Shown: positions 15,854 to 24,343, counted from the first letter of the stretch. The stretch is 34,600 bases of DNA from Pirellula sp. (GCA_021736575.1 JAIPFP010000036.1:1-34600); one strand, 5' to 3'. The notes: generated by a model not told the origin, from the sequence alone. Translations and numbers: made by a program.

Positions 15854-17658
15854 GTAGTAGGCGTATGAACCGAGCCGATGTCTCATGGATATTCCTTGGA
15901 ATGGTTTCGGCCTGGACTAGTTTGAATCCATCGTTACTCGCCCAGGAACGCGAAGCGCCAACGCCGAGTCCAGTGGTTCTTGCAGCCCAACAGCAGCGCA
16001 TCGAGTCCATGCGCAAGGCGTCTCGTGCCACAGTCGCTGTTTACGGGACCGACGGACAGGGGGGCGGAAGCGGCGTTTGCATCTCAGCGGATGGCTACGT
16101 TCTGACGAATTTTCACGTTTCGAGCCCGTTCGGTCATCGAATGCGTTGCGGTTTGAACGACGGCAAGATGTATGAAAGTGTGGTTGCAGGCATCGACCCC
16201 ACCGGCGATTTGGCGGTGCTAAAAATGGTGGGCCGCGATGATTTCCCTGTTGCCGAAATTGGCAACAGCGATGAAGTTCGCATTGGCCAATGGTGCTTTG
16301 CTGCTGGTAACCCGTTTGTGCTCGCAACCAATCTACAGCCGACCATCACGTACGGATTGATTAGCGGTGTGCGACGGTATCAATATCCGAGCGGTACCAT
16401 TCTGGAATACAGCGACTGCATTCAAACCGACGCAGCCATCAACCCAGGCAATTCAGGAGGACCACTTTTCAATATGCGTGGTGAGTTGATTGGCATCAAC
16501 GGGCGTTGTTCCTTTGAAAAACGGGGGCGAGTCAACGTTGGGGTCGGATACGCTATTTCCATCAAGCAGGCCATGAATTTTCTGTGGCAATTGAAATCGG
16601 GACGGGTCGTAGATCATGCAACATTAGGCTTCACCGTTGCGACGGACACCAATGGCAAAGTCACTGTTTCCAATATTTTGGAGAGCAGCGACGCCTTTCG
16701 ACGCGGAATTCATTATGGCGATGAGATTCTCAAGCTGGGCGATCGCGAGATAAGCACGACCAACCAGTTAAAAAACATTCTGGGAATCTATCCGGACCAA
16801 TGGCGAATTCCGATTCGATATCGCAACGACGATGGTATCGTCGATACGTTCGTCCGTTTGCAGAACTTGCATTTGCCCAGCGAACTTGAGGAAATCATTA
16901 AAGGTGAGTCGCCACAAAAAGGGCCACCACCACAACGCAAGCCCGGTAATCCCGAAATACCGCCACCCGACGAAAAAGCAGAATCACTTAAGCAAAACAA
17001 AGTCGCCAAGACGGATGCGCTGGCGGATCTTTACGTCGAAAAACGTGGCTATTCGAATTATTACTTCAATCGATTCGAACTCGATCGAATACTCAGTTTG
17101 CGATCCAACCAAGGCAATTGGACCGAAAGCTCCGAAAGTTGGAAAATCTCAGGCGAAGTGCCCCGAGAGAATTTGACAGTCGAAATCATGCTTTCCGACA
17201 CGACCCTAGCATTTCGAATGGGTGACAAGTCCGAAACGGTTCACCCTCGGCAGGGTTGGCCCCAATGGATCAAGCAACGTTCCTCGATCGGCCTAGCGAT
17301 GGGGATGCGTATTTGGCAAGAATGGAATCGTCGCGGCCCTCGATTGATGGGAGACGCAATTTATCTTGGGCGGAATCCTATCGTCGGACGAGAGGGCCTC
17401 TATGACGTCACTCGTGTAACGGTCAGCGATTTCGATGTGCTCGTGTATACCTCGCCTGACACCGGATTGATCGAGGTCATCGAAATCTTTTCGGACAATC
17501 AAACCGATCCCGTCGAGTTGTACTTTGATAAGTACGAGCCGATCGACGGAAGAGCTTCACCAAAATGGATACGCTTGGTGTACGGTTTGGAAACGCAGTT
17601 CCTCGTTTCCATCAATTCCATCCAAATCCAGGATGGTCAAGGAGGCAAAGACCTCTAA
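15826..17658 (+). CDS. Trypsin-like serine protease, HtrA/DegP type, with PDZ domain and novel C-terminal domain
   Basis: A 610-residue exported protease for cutting misfolded or damaged envelope proteins. The hydrophobic stretch WIFLGMVSAWTSLNPSLLAQ (21-40) is a signal peptide. The trypsin-like domain (about 60-250) has an intact triad: His 97 in LTNFHV, Asp 128 in GDLAVLK and Ser 210 in NPGNSGGP. One PDZ domain follows (about 265-350), with GDEILKLGDREI. A Pro-rich linker (about 365-395) leads to about 200 residues I do not recognise. ATG 15826 has GGAAG 5 bases upstream and overlaps the previous gene. ATG 15865 (MNRADVSW), 11 bases after that gene's stop, is an equally good signal-peptide start. 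The stop shares bases with the next ATG. Confidence 0.92.
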   Translation: METTNTKTISSRRMNRADVSWIFLGMVSAWTSLNPSLLAQEREAPTPSPVVLAAQQQRIESMRKASRATVAVYGTDGQGGGSGVCISADGYVLTNFHVSSPFGHRMRCGLNDGKMYESVVAGIDPTGDLAVLKMVGRDDFPVAEIGNSDEVRIGQWCFAAGNPFVLATNLQPTITYGLISGVRRYQYPSGTILEYSDCIQTDAAINPGNSGGPLFNMRGELIGINGRCSFEKRGRVNVGVGYAISIKQAMNFLWQLKSGRVVDHATLGFTVATDTNGKVTVSNILESSDAFRRGIHYGDEILKLGDREISTTNQLKNILGIYPDQWRIPIRYRNDDGIVDTFVRLQNLHLPSELEEIIKGESPQKGPPPQRKPGNPEIPPPDEKAESLKQNKVAKTDALADLYVEKRGYSNYYFNRFELDRILSLRSNQGNWTESSESWKISGEVPRENLTVEIMLSDTTLAFRMGDKSETVHPRQGWPQWIKQRSSIGLAMGMRIWQEWNRRGPRLMGDAIYLGRNPIVGREGLYDVTRVTVSDFDVLVYTSPDTGLIEVIEIFSDNQTDPVELYFDKYEPIDGRASPKWIRLVYGLETQFLVSINSIQIQDGQGGKDL

Positions 17659-18707
17659 TGAACTCTTTCCATCAAGCGATCGGTTCGGTTTTTCAAGGGT
17701 CAACATACCTGCTGCTTTTCGTTTTTGCCAGCAACTGCATACGAGCTTCCGATCAAGCACGGGACCCGAGTACCGTTATCAACAACGAAGCCGTTATTGC
17801 CACGAGCCAAGAGAAGGTCGTGAAGCTATATGGTGCAGGTGGAGTCAAAGGGCTTGAGAGTTATCAAAGTGGAATTATCATCGACAACTCCGGGCACATC
17901 TTGACCAGTTGGAGTACCGTACTGGACGTCAACAAAGTCCGCGTAGTTACGTTCGATGGGCGTCGTCTCGACGCAACAGTCGTTGGAATGGATCCGCAAA
18001 ACGAACTTGCCGTTCTGAAAGTCGACGATGCAGGATTGGTAGGATTTGATTTGACGATTGCTAGCGCGGCAACAACGGGGCAACGCGTCTTTGCGATAAG
18101 CAATTTGTTTGGTATCGCTGCCGGCAACGAGTCCTGCAGTGCACAAAAAGGGGTCATCATGGCTACGACTCCCCTCACGACACGTCGCGGAAAAATCAAG
18201 TCGCTTTATCAAGGCCGCGTTTATGTTTTGGATGTAATGACGAACAATCCAGGTGCATCGGGAGGTGCGTTGGTCGATTTGAAAGGACATCTTGTCGGCA
18301 TGATCGGCAAAGAAATTCGGGATGAGCAAGCGGGCATTTGGCTCAACTATGCTCTTCCGATGGACGTGGTCAAAGCGTCGGTCGATCGCATTTTGTCCGG
18401 CACGACGTCCGTGCAAGAAAGCAGTCTCAAAGCCGTCGCACAGCCTCATCGTCCATCTGACATCGGCATCACCTTGATCCCAGATGTATTGGCCAAGACT
18501 CCGCCGTTCGTCGATCAAGTGCGAGAAGGGTCGGCAGCTCTTCGGTGCGGATTGCAGACCAACGACCTTATCCTGTTGCTAAACGATCAACGCGTTGATT
18601 CTCGAAAAAGCCTCGAGAAAATGCTTTCAACCATCAATCGGGCTGATTCTTTCTATTTGCTAGTCCAACGTGGACAGGAATTGATTCGTATCCATGTTCG
18701 ACCTTAG
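17658..18707 (+). CDS. HtrA-like trypsin-fold protein with altered catalytic site and PDZ domain
   Basis: A 349-residue exported paralogue of the upstream protease. A signal peptide covers about 1-30 (STYLLLFVFASNCIRAS). The trypsin-like fold aligns block by block with its neighbour: LTSWSTV replaces LTNFHV (His becomes Ser 86), PQNELAVLKV replaces PTGDLAVLKM (Asp becomes Glu 116), and NPGASGGALV keeps the nucleophile Ser 201. Without the His it should be inactive or very weak. A C-terminal PDZ-like domain (about 270-349) has GSAALRCGLQTNDLILLLNDQRV. The start is ATG 17658, overlapping the upstream TAA by one base (TAATG), with GGAGG upstream. Its 3' end overlaps the next gene by 14 bases. 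A regulatory or scaffold partner of the active protease is likely, but inferred. Confidence 0.9.
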   Translation: MNSFHQAIGSVFQGSTYLLLFVFASNCIRASDQARDPSTVINNEAVIATSQEKVVKLYGAGGVKGLESYQSGIIIDNSGHILTSWSTVLDVNKVRVVTFDGRRLDATVVGMDPQNELAVLKVDDAGLVGFDLTIASAATTGQRVFAISNLFGIAAGNESCSAQKGVIMATTPLTTRRGKIKSLYQGRVYVLDVMTNNPGASGGALVDLKGHLVGMIGKEIRDEQAGIWLNYALPMDVVKASVDRILSGTTSVQESSLKAVAQPHRPSDIGITLIPDVLAKTPPFVDQVREGSAALRCGLQTNDLILLLNDQRVDSRKSLEKMLSTINRADSFYLLVQRGQELIRIHVRP

Positions 18708-20670
18708 ACCCTTGTTCGCCCATCTAATGCTGATCTTCGGTGGTTCGTTCGCTTCGGGAATCGGACCAGCGGACGACCCTCCGTTGGACGAATTGGAACA
18801 GCAAGCTTTTCAGGCTGCGGCCGATTATGCGCAAGACTGCGTTGTTCAGGTCGAGACGTTTGGCGGCCGCGAGATCGTCAATCAGCAACTGATCGCGTCC
18901 GGCCCTTCGACCGGAACGGTATTGACCTCCGATGGATGGATCGTGACAAGTATTTTTCAGTTTCGTGGACAGCCTGCGTCCATAACGGTCGTATTGCCGG
19001 ACGAGCAACGCAAAGCGGCCAAGCTTGTTGCTCGCGACCATAGTCGCGAGCTCGCTCTCTTGAAAATCGATACAGACAAGCCACTGAAGGCGGCGTCCGT
19101 TAGTTCAAAATCCGAGTGGCAGGTCGGTCAATGGGTGATCGCCATGGGAAAGACATTTGATTTCAAAGTCGCAAGTCGCAGCTTAGGCATTTTGAGTGCA
19201 CAAGGTCGTATTTTCAACAAAGCCATTCAAACCGATGCCAAAATATCACCTCAGAATTACGGCGGCCCTTTGATCGATTTACGCGGGAATGTCATGGGTA
19301 TTTTGGCGCCCATCAATCCAGGTATCGCCACGGAAGGAGAGGTGGAGCAGTGGTACGATTCGGGCGTTGGATTTGCGATACCTTTGGCTGATATTTTGGA
19401 ACGACTCCCCAGATTGCAGCGTGGCGAAGATATTTATCAAGGTCGGGCTGGATTTCGAACTCAGAGCTCGGACGAGTTCGCGCCGGAGATCGTGCTCAGT
19501 GGAGTCACGCCAGGTTCGCCAGCCGCCAAAGCAGGCATGAAAGCAGGCGATCGGATTGTGGGTGCGGGAAAGAGTCGTGAAAGCGTCCGGCCTGTTGCAA
19601 TGCACTCGGAACTCAAGCACATCATGGGAACCGTGGACGCAGAACAAAGTATGGTTTTCGAAATCGAACGCGAAGGAACAAAAAGCCAATTTGAATTCGC
19701 TCTTGTGAAGGAACTGCCGATCTATCGCGAGCCCTATTTGGGAACCATTATCGATCCGACAAGCCCTTCGTCCGAGCCGCGTGTCGTCGCCGTCGTTCCG
19801 AATTCGCCGGCAGCTAAAGCAGGAATCGAAGTTGGCGAGACGATCGTAAGTTTGGAGGAATTGCCATTCGACGAAAAGAATCCGTTGGGTAGTCGGTTGG
19901 CGTTTCTGGACTACCGGGAACCCGTCCGATTTCAGCTTCGCAAAGGCACCGAAGCAGTTCGAACGGTATCGGTCGCGTTGGAGACACAACCTGACAAGGA
20001 CTTTGAATGGACCTCGCTAAAAGTGGACTCACCTCAGAATCCAGCAGAAGTGCAGGGAGCCAGAGGAACGATTCAGTTGCCCCTTGGAGATGTCAAGAAC
20101 AAAGCCTTCGCTATTGTCCCATCGAGTTATGTGAATGAAATACCCCACGGCTTGTTAATCGTGTTTGCAGAGGCAGGTGTACAAGACCAAAAGATCTGGA
20201 CAGACGCCTGGGAAGTTTTCGCGCGTGAGAATCGTTGGATTGTTGTCGTGGCTCAATCTTCGGACGAAAAGGCGTGGTCGTTTGAAGAAGTGGAAATTGC
20301 GACTCGACTGCGCTCTTATATGTCAACAACGTACAAGATCGATCGACGGCGGATTTGTGTCGGAGGCATTTCCTCCGGGATGTTACCCGCGTATATTTCG
20401 GCCACGCAAGGGACCGAAGTCTATCGAGGCGTTTGGCTTTGCAATCTCAAGATTTCACCGCGCGTGCGCGTTCCGCCTGCAGAGCCGCTCAAGGCATTGC
20501 ATTTCTTTCTCAATGGTACCGATCCTTCTCTCAACCCGTTTGCTGAATTGGCACAGAAGAGTGGCCATACCGTTGCTCTTCACGCGGAGGAAATGTCGGC
20601 TGTCAAGATGATCGATTCGCAAGTGCTCGGCAAGCTGCAGCGTTGGATGCGGCTCTTGGAGGCCTATTGA
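18694..20670 (+). CDS. HtrA-like pseudoprotease with two PDZ domains fused to an alpha/beta-hydrolase-like domain
   Basis: A 658-residue exported protein. A short signal peptide (LFAHLMLIFGGSFASG) precedes a trypsin-like domain (about 35-235) whose triad is gone: the His site is Phe 88 (VTSIFQF), the Asp site Glu 119 (SRELALLK) and the Ser site Tyr 189 (SPQNYGGPL). Two PDZ domains follow, about 250-340 (PGSPAAKAGMKAGDRIVG) and about 348-430 (PNSPAAKAGIEVGETIVS). The last ~190 residues look like an alpha/beta hydrolase with a GxSxG elbow at GISSG (Ser 560) and the ALHFFLNGTDP strand/turn; a catalytic His near the end is uncertain. The ATG lies inside the previous gene (14-base overlap), so translation is coupled. 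Its role could be substrate binding plus esterase activity; this is inference. Confidence 0.9.
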   Translation: MFDLRPLFAHLMLIFGGSFASGIGPADDPPLDELEQQAFQAAADYAQDCVVQVETFGGREIVNQQLIASGPSTGTVLTSDGWIVTSIFQFRGQPASITVVLPDEQRKAAKLVARDHSRELALLKIDTDKPLKAASVSSKSEWQVGQWVIAMGKTFDFKVASRSLGILSAQGRIFNKAIQTDAKISPQNYGGPLIDLRGNVMGILAPINPGIATEGEVEQWYDSGVGFAIPLADILERLPRLQRGEDIYQGRAGFRTQSSDEFAPEIVLSGVTPGSPAAKAGMKAGDRIVGAGKSRESVRPVAMHSELKHIMGTVDAEQSMVFEIEREGTKSQFEFALVKELPIYREPYLGTIIDPTSPSSEPRVVAVVPNSPAAKAGIEVGETIVSLEELPFDEKNPLGSRLAFLDYREPVRFQLRKGTEAVRTVSVALETQPDKDFEWTSLKVDSPQNPAEVQGARGTIQLPLGDVKNKAFAIVPSSYVNEIPHGLLIVFAEAGVQDQKIWTDAWEVFARENRWIVVVAQSSDEKAWSFEEVEIATRLRSYMSTTYKIDRRRICVGGISSGMLPAYISATQGTEVYRGVWLCNLKISPRVRVPPAEPLKALHFFLNGTDPSLNPFAELAQKSGHTVALHAEEMSAVKMIDSQVLGKLQRWMRLLEAY

Positions 20671-21098
20671 TGCCTCAGGACAAGCCCAATGCTCCGCAAA
20701 ACCGAAAGCCCCACTCGAACGCTAGAAAGGACAAGAGCAAAGCTGGCGCGCCAAGCGACTTGGCTCATGTCCGTTGGATTGCATTGTCCTTGTCGATCGC
20801 CTTGATTGCAATTTCTTTGGCCTTGAGGTTACAACCCTCGTTGATACCCAAGGGCTCCGCTTTAGCCTCGGATATGTTCGGCAAAGTTGGAATTGTTTTG
20901 ATGTGCGTTTGGCTGGCTTGGCCTGCTTTGGAAGCATTGTGGCGAGCGCCGAGCGGAATCGCGTTGGTGATGGCTGCTTTGGTCGTCTTAGTGCTCTTCA
21001 TTTATAGGCCAAGGACCATTTATGTAACGGGTCCGTTCATAGCCATCGCAGCGGGACTCGCAATACTCCTGGGTTGGGTCAGGAATCTCAATAAGTGA
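20670..21098 (+). CDS. Small membrane protein, last gene of the HtrA cassette
   Basis: The function is unknown. The product has 142 residues: a polar, Lys/Asn-rich cytoplasmic start (about 1-32), then four hydrophobic segments at about 36-54 (IALSLSIALIAISLALRL), 70-88 (VGIVLMCVWLAWPALEAL), 94-111 (SGIALVMAALVVLVLFIY) and 118-137 (VTGPFIAIAAGLAILLGWV). The ATG overlaps the preceding TGA by one base (TGATG), so it belongs to the same transcript as the HtrA-like genes and could anchor or position them at the inner membrane. That role is inferred from gene order only. The longer frame from 20643 was rejected because the overlap start fits the coupling pattern of the cassette. Confidence 0.82.
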   Translation: MPQDKPNAPQNRKPHSNARKDKSKAGAPSDLAHVRWIALSLSIALIAISLALRLQPSLIPKGSALASDMFGKVGIVLMCVWLAWPALEALWRAPSGIALVMAALVVLVLFIYRPRTIYVTGPFIAIAAGLAILLGWVRNLNK

Positions 21099-21123
21099 AA
21101 AGACACAGCCGACAAAAGTCAAA

Positions 21124-21152
21124 GTAGTAGGCACATTCCATGTGCCGTCCAC
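21124..21152. repeat. GGCACAT-TCC-ATGTGCC hairpin between convergent genes
   Basis: A perfect 7-base inverted repeat with a 3-base loop (21130-21146) is framed by GTAGTA and GTCCAC. It lies between the end of the HtrA cassette and the end of the PurF-like gene. I recall the same unit being dispersed in planctomycete genomes. It may help end transcription from either side, but no T-run follows. Confidence 0.6.
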
Positions 21153-21173
21153 CTGAATCTTGGCAAAAAGACT

Positions 21174-22766
21174 TCACACCACCGGATTCAGTTCATAGGT
21201 ACGAGAGGAATTGTTGCCAGACAAATGATTCGACTGAGCGATGCTGTAGAGCTTCTGCCCGCAGGCGGTGGGGTAGTTGCCCGTGATGCACGCTTGACAC
21301 AGGTGCGACGCGGGCAGATCGATGGCTTTCGCAATGGATTCAATAGGAAGATACCTCAGTGAATCGCAACCGAGAAGTTCGGCCATGCGATCTTGGCCTT
21401 CGTCGGTCAAGATGCCATTTTCCAAGAATTTAGGGGCAAACAATTCGTCGATGGTTGACATGTCGATCCCGTAAAAACAGGGTGCGACGATTGGCGGACA
21501 TGCAACGCGGACGTGTATTTCTTTGGCGCCACCCATATCTCGAATTCGGCTCAGCAAGACTTTCATGGTCGTTGAGCGAACGATCGAGTCCTCCACCAGA
21601 ATCACACGTTTGCCCTCGAGGACTTCTCGCAAGGGCGTGTACTTCATCGAGGCTTTTGCCTTGCGAGCACGTCCACCCTCGATAAACGTCCGACCGCTAT
21701 AACGATTTCGAATCAAACCTTCGCGACTTGGGATGCGCAAGCGGTGTGCCATCGCATCCGCCGCTGCTTTGCTGGTGTCAGGGACGGGGACGATAATGGT
21801 ATCGTTGTCGAGAGGGATTGTGTTCCTAGCAAGTTCGATGCGTGCAAGCTCTTCTCCCAATCTTGTTCGCGAGAGATATACGCTTCGGTCGTCCAGCGTG
21901 CTGGCAACGTTCGCGAAATAGACCCATTCAAAGAAGCAGTGAGCTGGTGGTTTGACATCGCAGAATTGCTCAATACGCATTCCATCTGGCGTAACGAGCA
22001 CCGCACTCCCAGGTGGGACGGATTTGATCTGTTCACGATCGAAGCCCAGATTGAGCAGAGCGACGCTCTCGCTGGCCGCCGCGAACAATGCTCCATCCAT
22101 AGCATAGCAGAGCGGTTTGATACCGAGTGGGTCACGGGCCAACAAGAGTTCGCCGCGTGCATTGAGCAGCGCCAACGAATAGGCTCCGTCAAAATTCTTG
22201 GCTGCGGCGGCAAAGACATCGATCAAGTTGCGGCTGGCCGGGCCGGAAGTGAGCTCTCGGCCTATTTCGTGCATGATGATTTCGGTGTCGGTGTCCCGCG
22301 CAAGGTGATGCTCACCTTCGCGAGTCAGTTTTTCCTTCAGTTCTTTGTAGTTGGCAAGCTGGCCGTTGAAGCAGAAACTGAACCACTTGTTCTTGTGAAT
22401 GTGCTGGCGTTCAAATGGCTGAGCATAGCTGCGATCATCTTGCCCACAAGTCGCATAGCGAACGTGGCCGATCGCAGCGCGACCGGCGTACTGTTCCATG
22501 ATGGCTTCGCTTTTACCGCGATGGGACAAACGGAATACTTCGCTGACTGTACCGATATCCTTTATCGTATCGAGCAACAACGAACGATTCGGATTGAAGC
22601 TGGTCATACCGGCTGCAAGCTGTCCGCGGTTTTGAATGTCCTGAAGCATGCGAGGAAGCAACGAGGAGATTGCCTCTCTCCCACCCTCAAGGCATAGAGA
22701 ACTTTCGTCGCCAGTTGGCAGGTGATAGATTGCGGCAACACCGCACTCGTGGTTCAGTTCGGCCAT
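21174..22766 (-). CDS. purF: Amidophosphoribosyltransferase (PurF) family protein, divergent
   Basis: A class-II glutamine amidotransferase joined to a phosphoribosyltransferase, 530 residues. It would make 5-phosphoribosylamine from PRPP and glutamine, the first step of purine synthesis. After a short propeptide (MAELNHE) Cys 8 in ECGV is the N-terminal nucleophile. Glutaminase blocks are [25 protein letters not shown] and [27 protein letters not shown] and the PRPP loop [10 protein letters not shown] follow; [11 protein letters not shown] near the C-terminus is an iron-sulfur-type PurF motif. Several residues depart from standard PurF (FNGQ for HNGN, RSTT for RGTT). It may be the sole PurF of this lineage or a specialised paralogue, so the symbol is tentative. 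Confidence 0.85.
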   Translation of the reverse strand: MAELNHECGVAAIYHLPTGDESSLCLEGGREAISSLLPRMLQDIQNRGQLAAGMTSFNPNRSLLLDTIKDIGTVSEVFRLSHRGKSEAIMEQYAGRAAIGHVRYATCGQDDRSYAQPFERQHIHKNKWFSFCFNGQLANYKELKEKLTREGEHHLARDTDTEIIMHEIGRELTSGPASRNLIDVFAAAAKNFDGAYSLALLNARGELLLARDPLGIKPLCYAMDGALFAAASESVALLNLGFDREQIKSVPPGSAVLVTPDGMRIEQFCDVKPPAHCFFEWVYFANVASTLDDRSVYLSRTRLGEELARIELARNTIPLDNDTIIVPVPDTSKAAADAMAHRLRIPSREGLIRNRYSGRTFIEGGRARKAKASMKYTPLREVLEGKRVILVEDSIVRSTTMKVLLSRIRDMGGAKEIHVRVACPPIVAPCFYGIDMSTIDELFAPKFLENGILTDEGQDRMAELLGCDSLRYLPIESIAKAIDLPASHLCQACITGNYPTACGQKLYSIAQSNHLSGNNSSRTYELNPVV

Positions 22767-22890
22767 AGGTCCAAATCAATCTTCGGATGCGTTTAGTTCG
22801 GGGCGAGTATCCACCAGGACTCGTATTGCATAGTATCCGAACTCACCCCTCCCCGAAACCGCTATTCGGAAACGTTAAGTTTAACTTGAA

Positions 22891-23871
22891 CTATTCCAGC
22901 TTTTTTGTGTCGGAGAAACCGAATCGATCCAGCCATGCGTAGTCTACTTCGGATTCCTCTGTTCGACCTAAATCATCCAAAATACACGCGCGATGAAATC
23001 GCAGTACCGCGATCTTTTTTGCTAGCGTATCGACTGCGTTTCGATTGGACAGGGGAAATCGTTTTCGTATCATGGCTAGCGGATCCTCGATTTTTTCAAC
23101 CCCTACTTTTGAATCGACGGATTCCGGCGCGACGGGAGGATTTTCAACGGAAGGCGACTGCGTTGTGGCGTCGGGTTCGAACAGTTGGCAAAAATCCTTG
23201 CCATCCTTTGGGTTGGAGAATTCTTTTTTGAGCAACTCGTAACTTTGAGAAATACTTTCGTTCACAAACTTGATCGCGACTTCGTTTCGGTTTAAGCCGT
23301 GCAAGACCCACGCTTTGGTGTCTAAGAATTCAGGAACATTTGGATCGGCTGCAACGGCAGCATTGATTTCTTTCAACGCAACGTCGAGTTCCTTCATTTG
23401 CAAGGAGCGGAAATAGGCCAACTCATTGTTGGCGACCGAGGACCGCTTCTCCAATGGTGGAAAACATGTTTGTAAGATGTCAACAGCCAAATCCGTACGT
23501 TTATTCGTCCTAAAAAGCTCGGCAACAATCCTAGCAGCATATGTTTGACGATCCTCGTCCAGCGTAGGAATGGCGGCAATTGCTTCGTCAAACAGTGCCG
23601 AAACAGCGAGGGCGTCGGCCTTTTCTTTGCCAAAAACCAACTTAAACCGCAAAATCCAAAACTCAGGGTCACCGGCGATTTCGTTCGATGCACTTAAGGC
23701 TTTTGCGAGTGTTTCTTCCGCTTGATCCGGCTGTTCGTTTTCGTACTCGTTGGCCGCTTGGGCCAGCATCCAGCGAGCATAGGAGGCTGGTCCAAAGAAT
23801 CCGGTGCATAACGGCCCAAACGCAACAACACAGGTTGCAAGGACAACAAACCAAGTTAAGTAATTTCGCAT
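22891..23871 (-). CDS. Membrane-anchored TPR-like protein
   Basis: The function is unknown. From ATG 23871 the product has 326 residues: MRNYLTWFVVLATCVVAFGPLC is a signal anchor or uncleaved signal peptide, followed by helical repeats. The QAANEYENEQPDQAEETLAKAL stretch, LAVDILQTCFPPLEKR and VALKEINAAVAADPNVPEFLDTKAWVLHGL are recognisable TPR helix pairs. A Pro/Ser/Val-rich stretch of about 25 residues separates these from a C-terminal helical part (LAKKIAVLRFHRACILDDLG). It probably faces the periplasm and binds proteins. TTG 23991 would add 40 polar residues ahead of the anchor and was rejected. It reads divergently from the gene at 24016 and may share a transcript with purF, 124 bases on. 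Confidence 0.8.
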   Translation of the reverse strand: MRNYLTWFVVLATCVVAFGPLCTGFFGPASYARWMLAQAANEYENEQPDQAEETLAKALSASNEIAGDPEFWILRFKLVFGKEKADALAVSALFDEAIAAIPTLDEDRQTYAARIVAELFRTNKRTDLAVDILQTCFPPLEKRSSVANNELAYFRSLQMKELDVALKEINAAVAADPNVPEFLDTKAWVLHGLNRNEVAIKFVNESISQSYELLKKEFSNPKDGKDFCQLFEPDATTQSPSVENPPVAPESVDSKVGVEKIEDPLAMIRKRFPLSNRNAVDTLAKKIAVLRFHRACILDDLGRTEESEVDYAWLDRFGFSDTKKLE

Positions 23872-23953
23872 GGTACGGCTGATAGCTTCGGAATCGTCTT
23901 GAACGAACGTCGATTGGGTCAGTGAGAAACGGGAAACCTTTCGCAACCCGCTC

Positions 23954-23982
23954 TTGCCTGCTACGATCTCAGACAGAATACT
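23954..23982 (+). promoter_or_regulatory. Candidate promoter for the small protein-hemL genes
   Basis: TTGCCT at 23954-23959 and AATACT at 23977-23982 are spaced by 17 bases in the divergent region upstream of ATG 24016. Each hexamer matches four of six consensus positions. Support is limited to spacing and location. Confidence 0.35.
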
Positions 23983-24015
23983 ACTACGCAACCAACCAAC
24001 ATTGGGATTGATCCG

Positions 24016-24342
24016 ATGCCACTATTCGAGATCGAAACAGATTCTCACATATTTATTACTTGGGCGAAAGACGAGCCAGCGGCTCGCGAGGTACTTCGCG
24101 AGGCATATCCAACGGACCGAATCGCGCGAATCACGAAGCGCCCTCGTGATTCCTGGGTCATTTCCAAAGCGGCCTTGGGTGCGACTGGGCGAAGCCTCGA
24201 TATTTGTTCGATTGCTCGAGAATGTCTAGCGAAGTCTTCGGGTGACAAATTACAAGCCATACGGCTTTACATGTCTGAGACTGGCTCGGACCTTGAAAAA
24301 TCCCGTCGTATCATCGAATCCAACATGGTAATGGGTTGGTAG
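24016..24342 (+). CDS. Small conserved-type hypothetical protein (108 aa), upstream of hemL
   Basis: The function is unknown. The product is soluble, with an alternating beta and alpha pattern: LFEIETDSHIFITWAKDE, then a helix AAREVLREAYP, a basic strand region (RIARITKRPRDSWVIS), and C-terminal helices (LAKSSGDKLQAIRLYMSETG, LEKSRRIIESNM). No catalytic motif or zinc ligand is visible. It ends two bases before hemL, so the two genes are very likely co-transcribed and possibly linked in heme supply. The ATG start matches MPLFEIE, with no clear ribosome-binding site. I recall similar short proteins in other planctomycetes, but cannot confirm it from this window. Confidence 0.75.
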   Translation: MPLFEIETDSHIFITWAKDEPAAREVLREAYPTDRIARITKRPRDSWVISKAALGATGRSLDICSIARECLAKSSGDKLQAIRLYMSETGSDLEKSRRIIESNMVMGW

Positions 24343-24343
24343 T

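Noticed and set aside
15852..15862. AAGTAGTAGGC, shared with the repeat at 21122-21132
   Set aside because: Only 11 bases match, without the hairpin, and they overlap a stop codon; most likely chance.
17826..18518. 230-residue antisense open frame within the second HtrA-like gene
   Set aside because: Shadow of a real gene with conserved trypsin-fold and PDZ blocks; it has no motif or start signal of its own.
21744..22697. Open frame of 317 residues on the plus strand, opposite the PurF-like gene
   Set aside because: It lies wholly antisense to a gene with clear motifs, has an atypical composition and no recognisable domain; its length comes from codon bias of the true gene.
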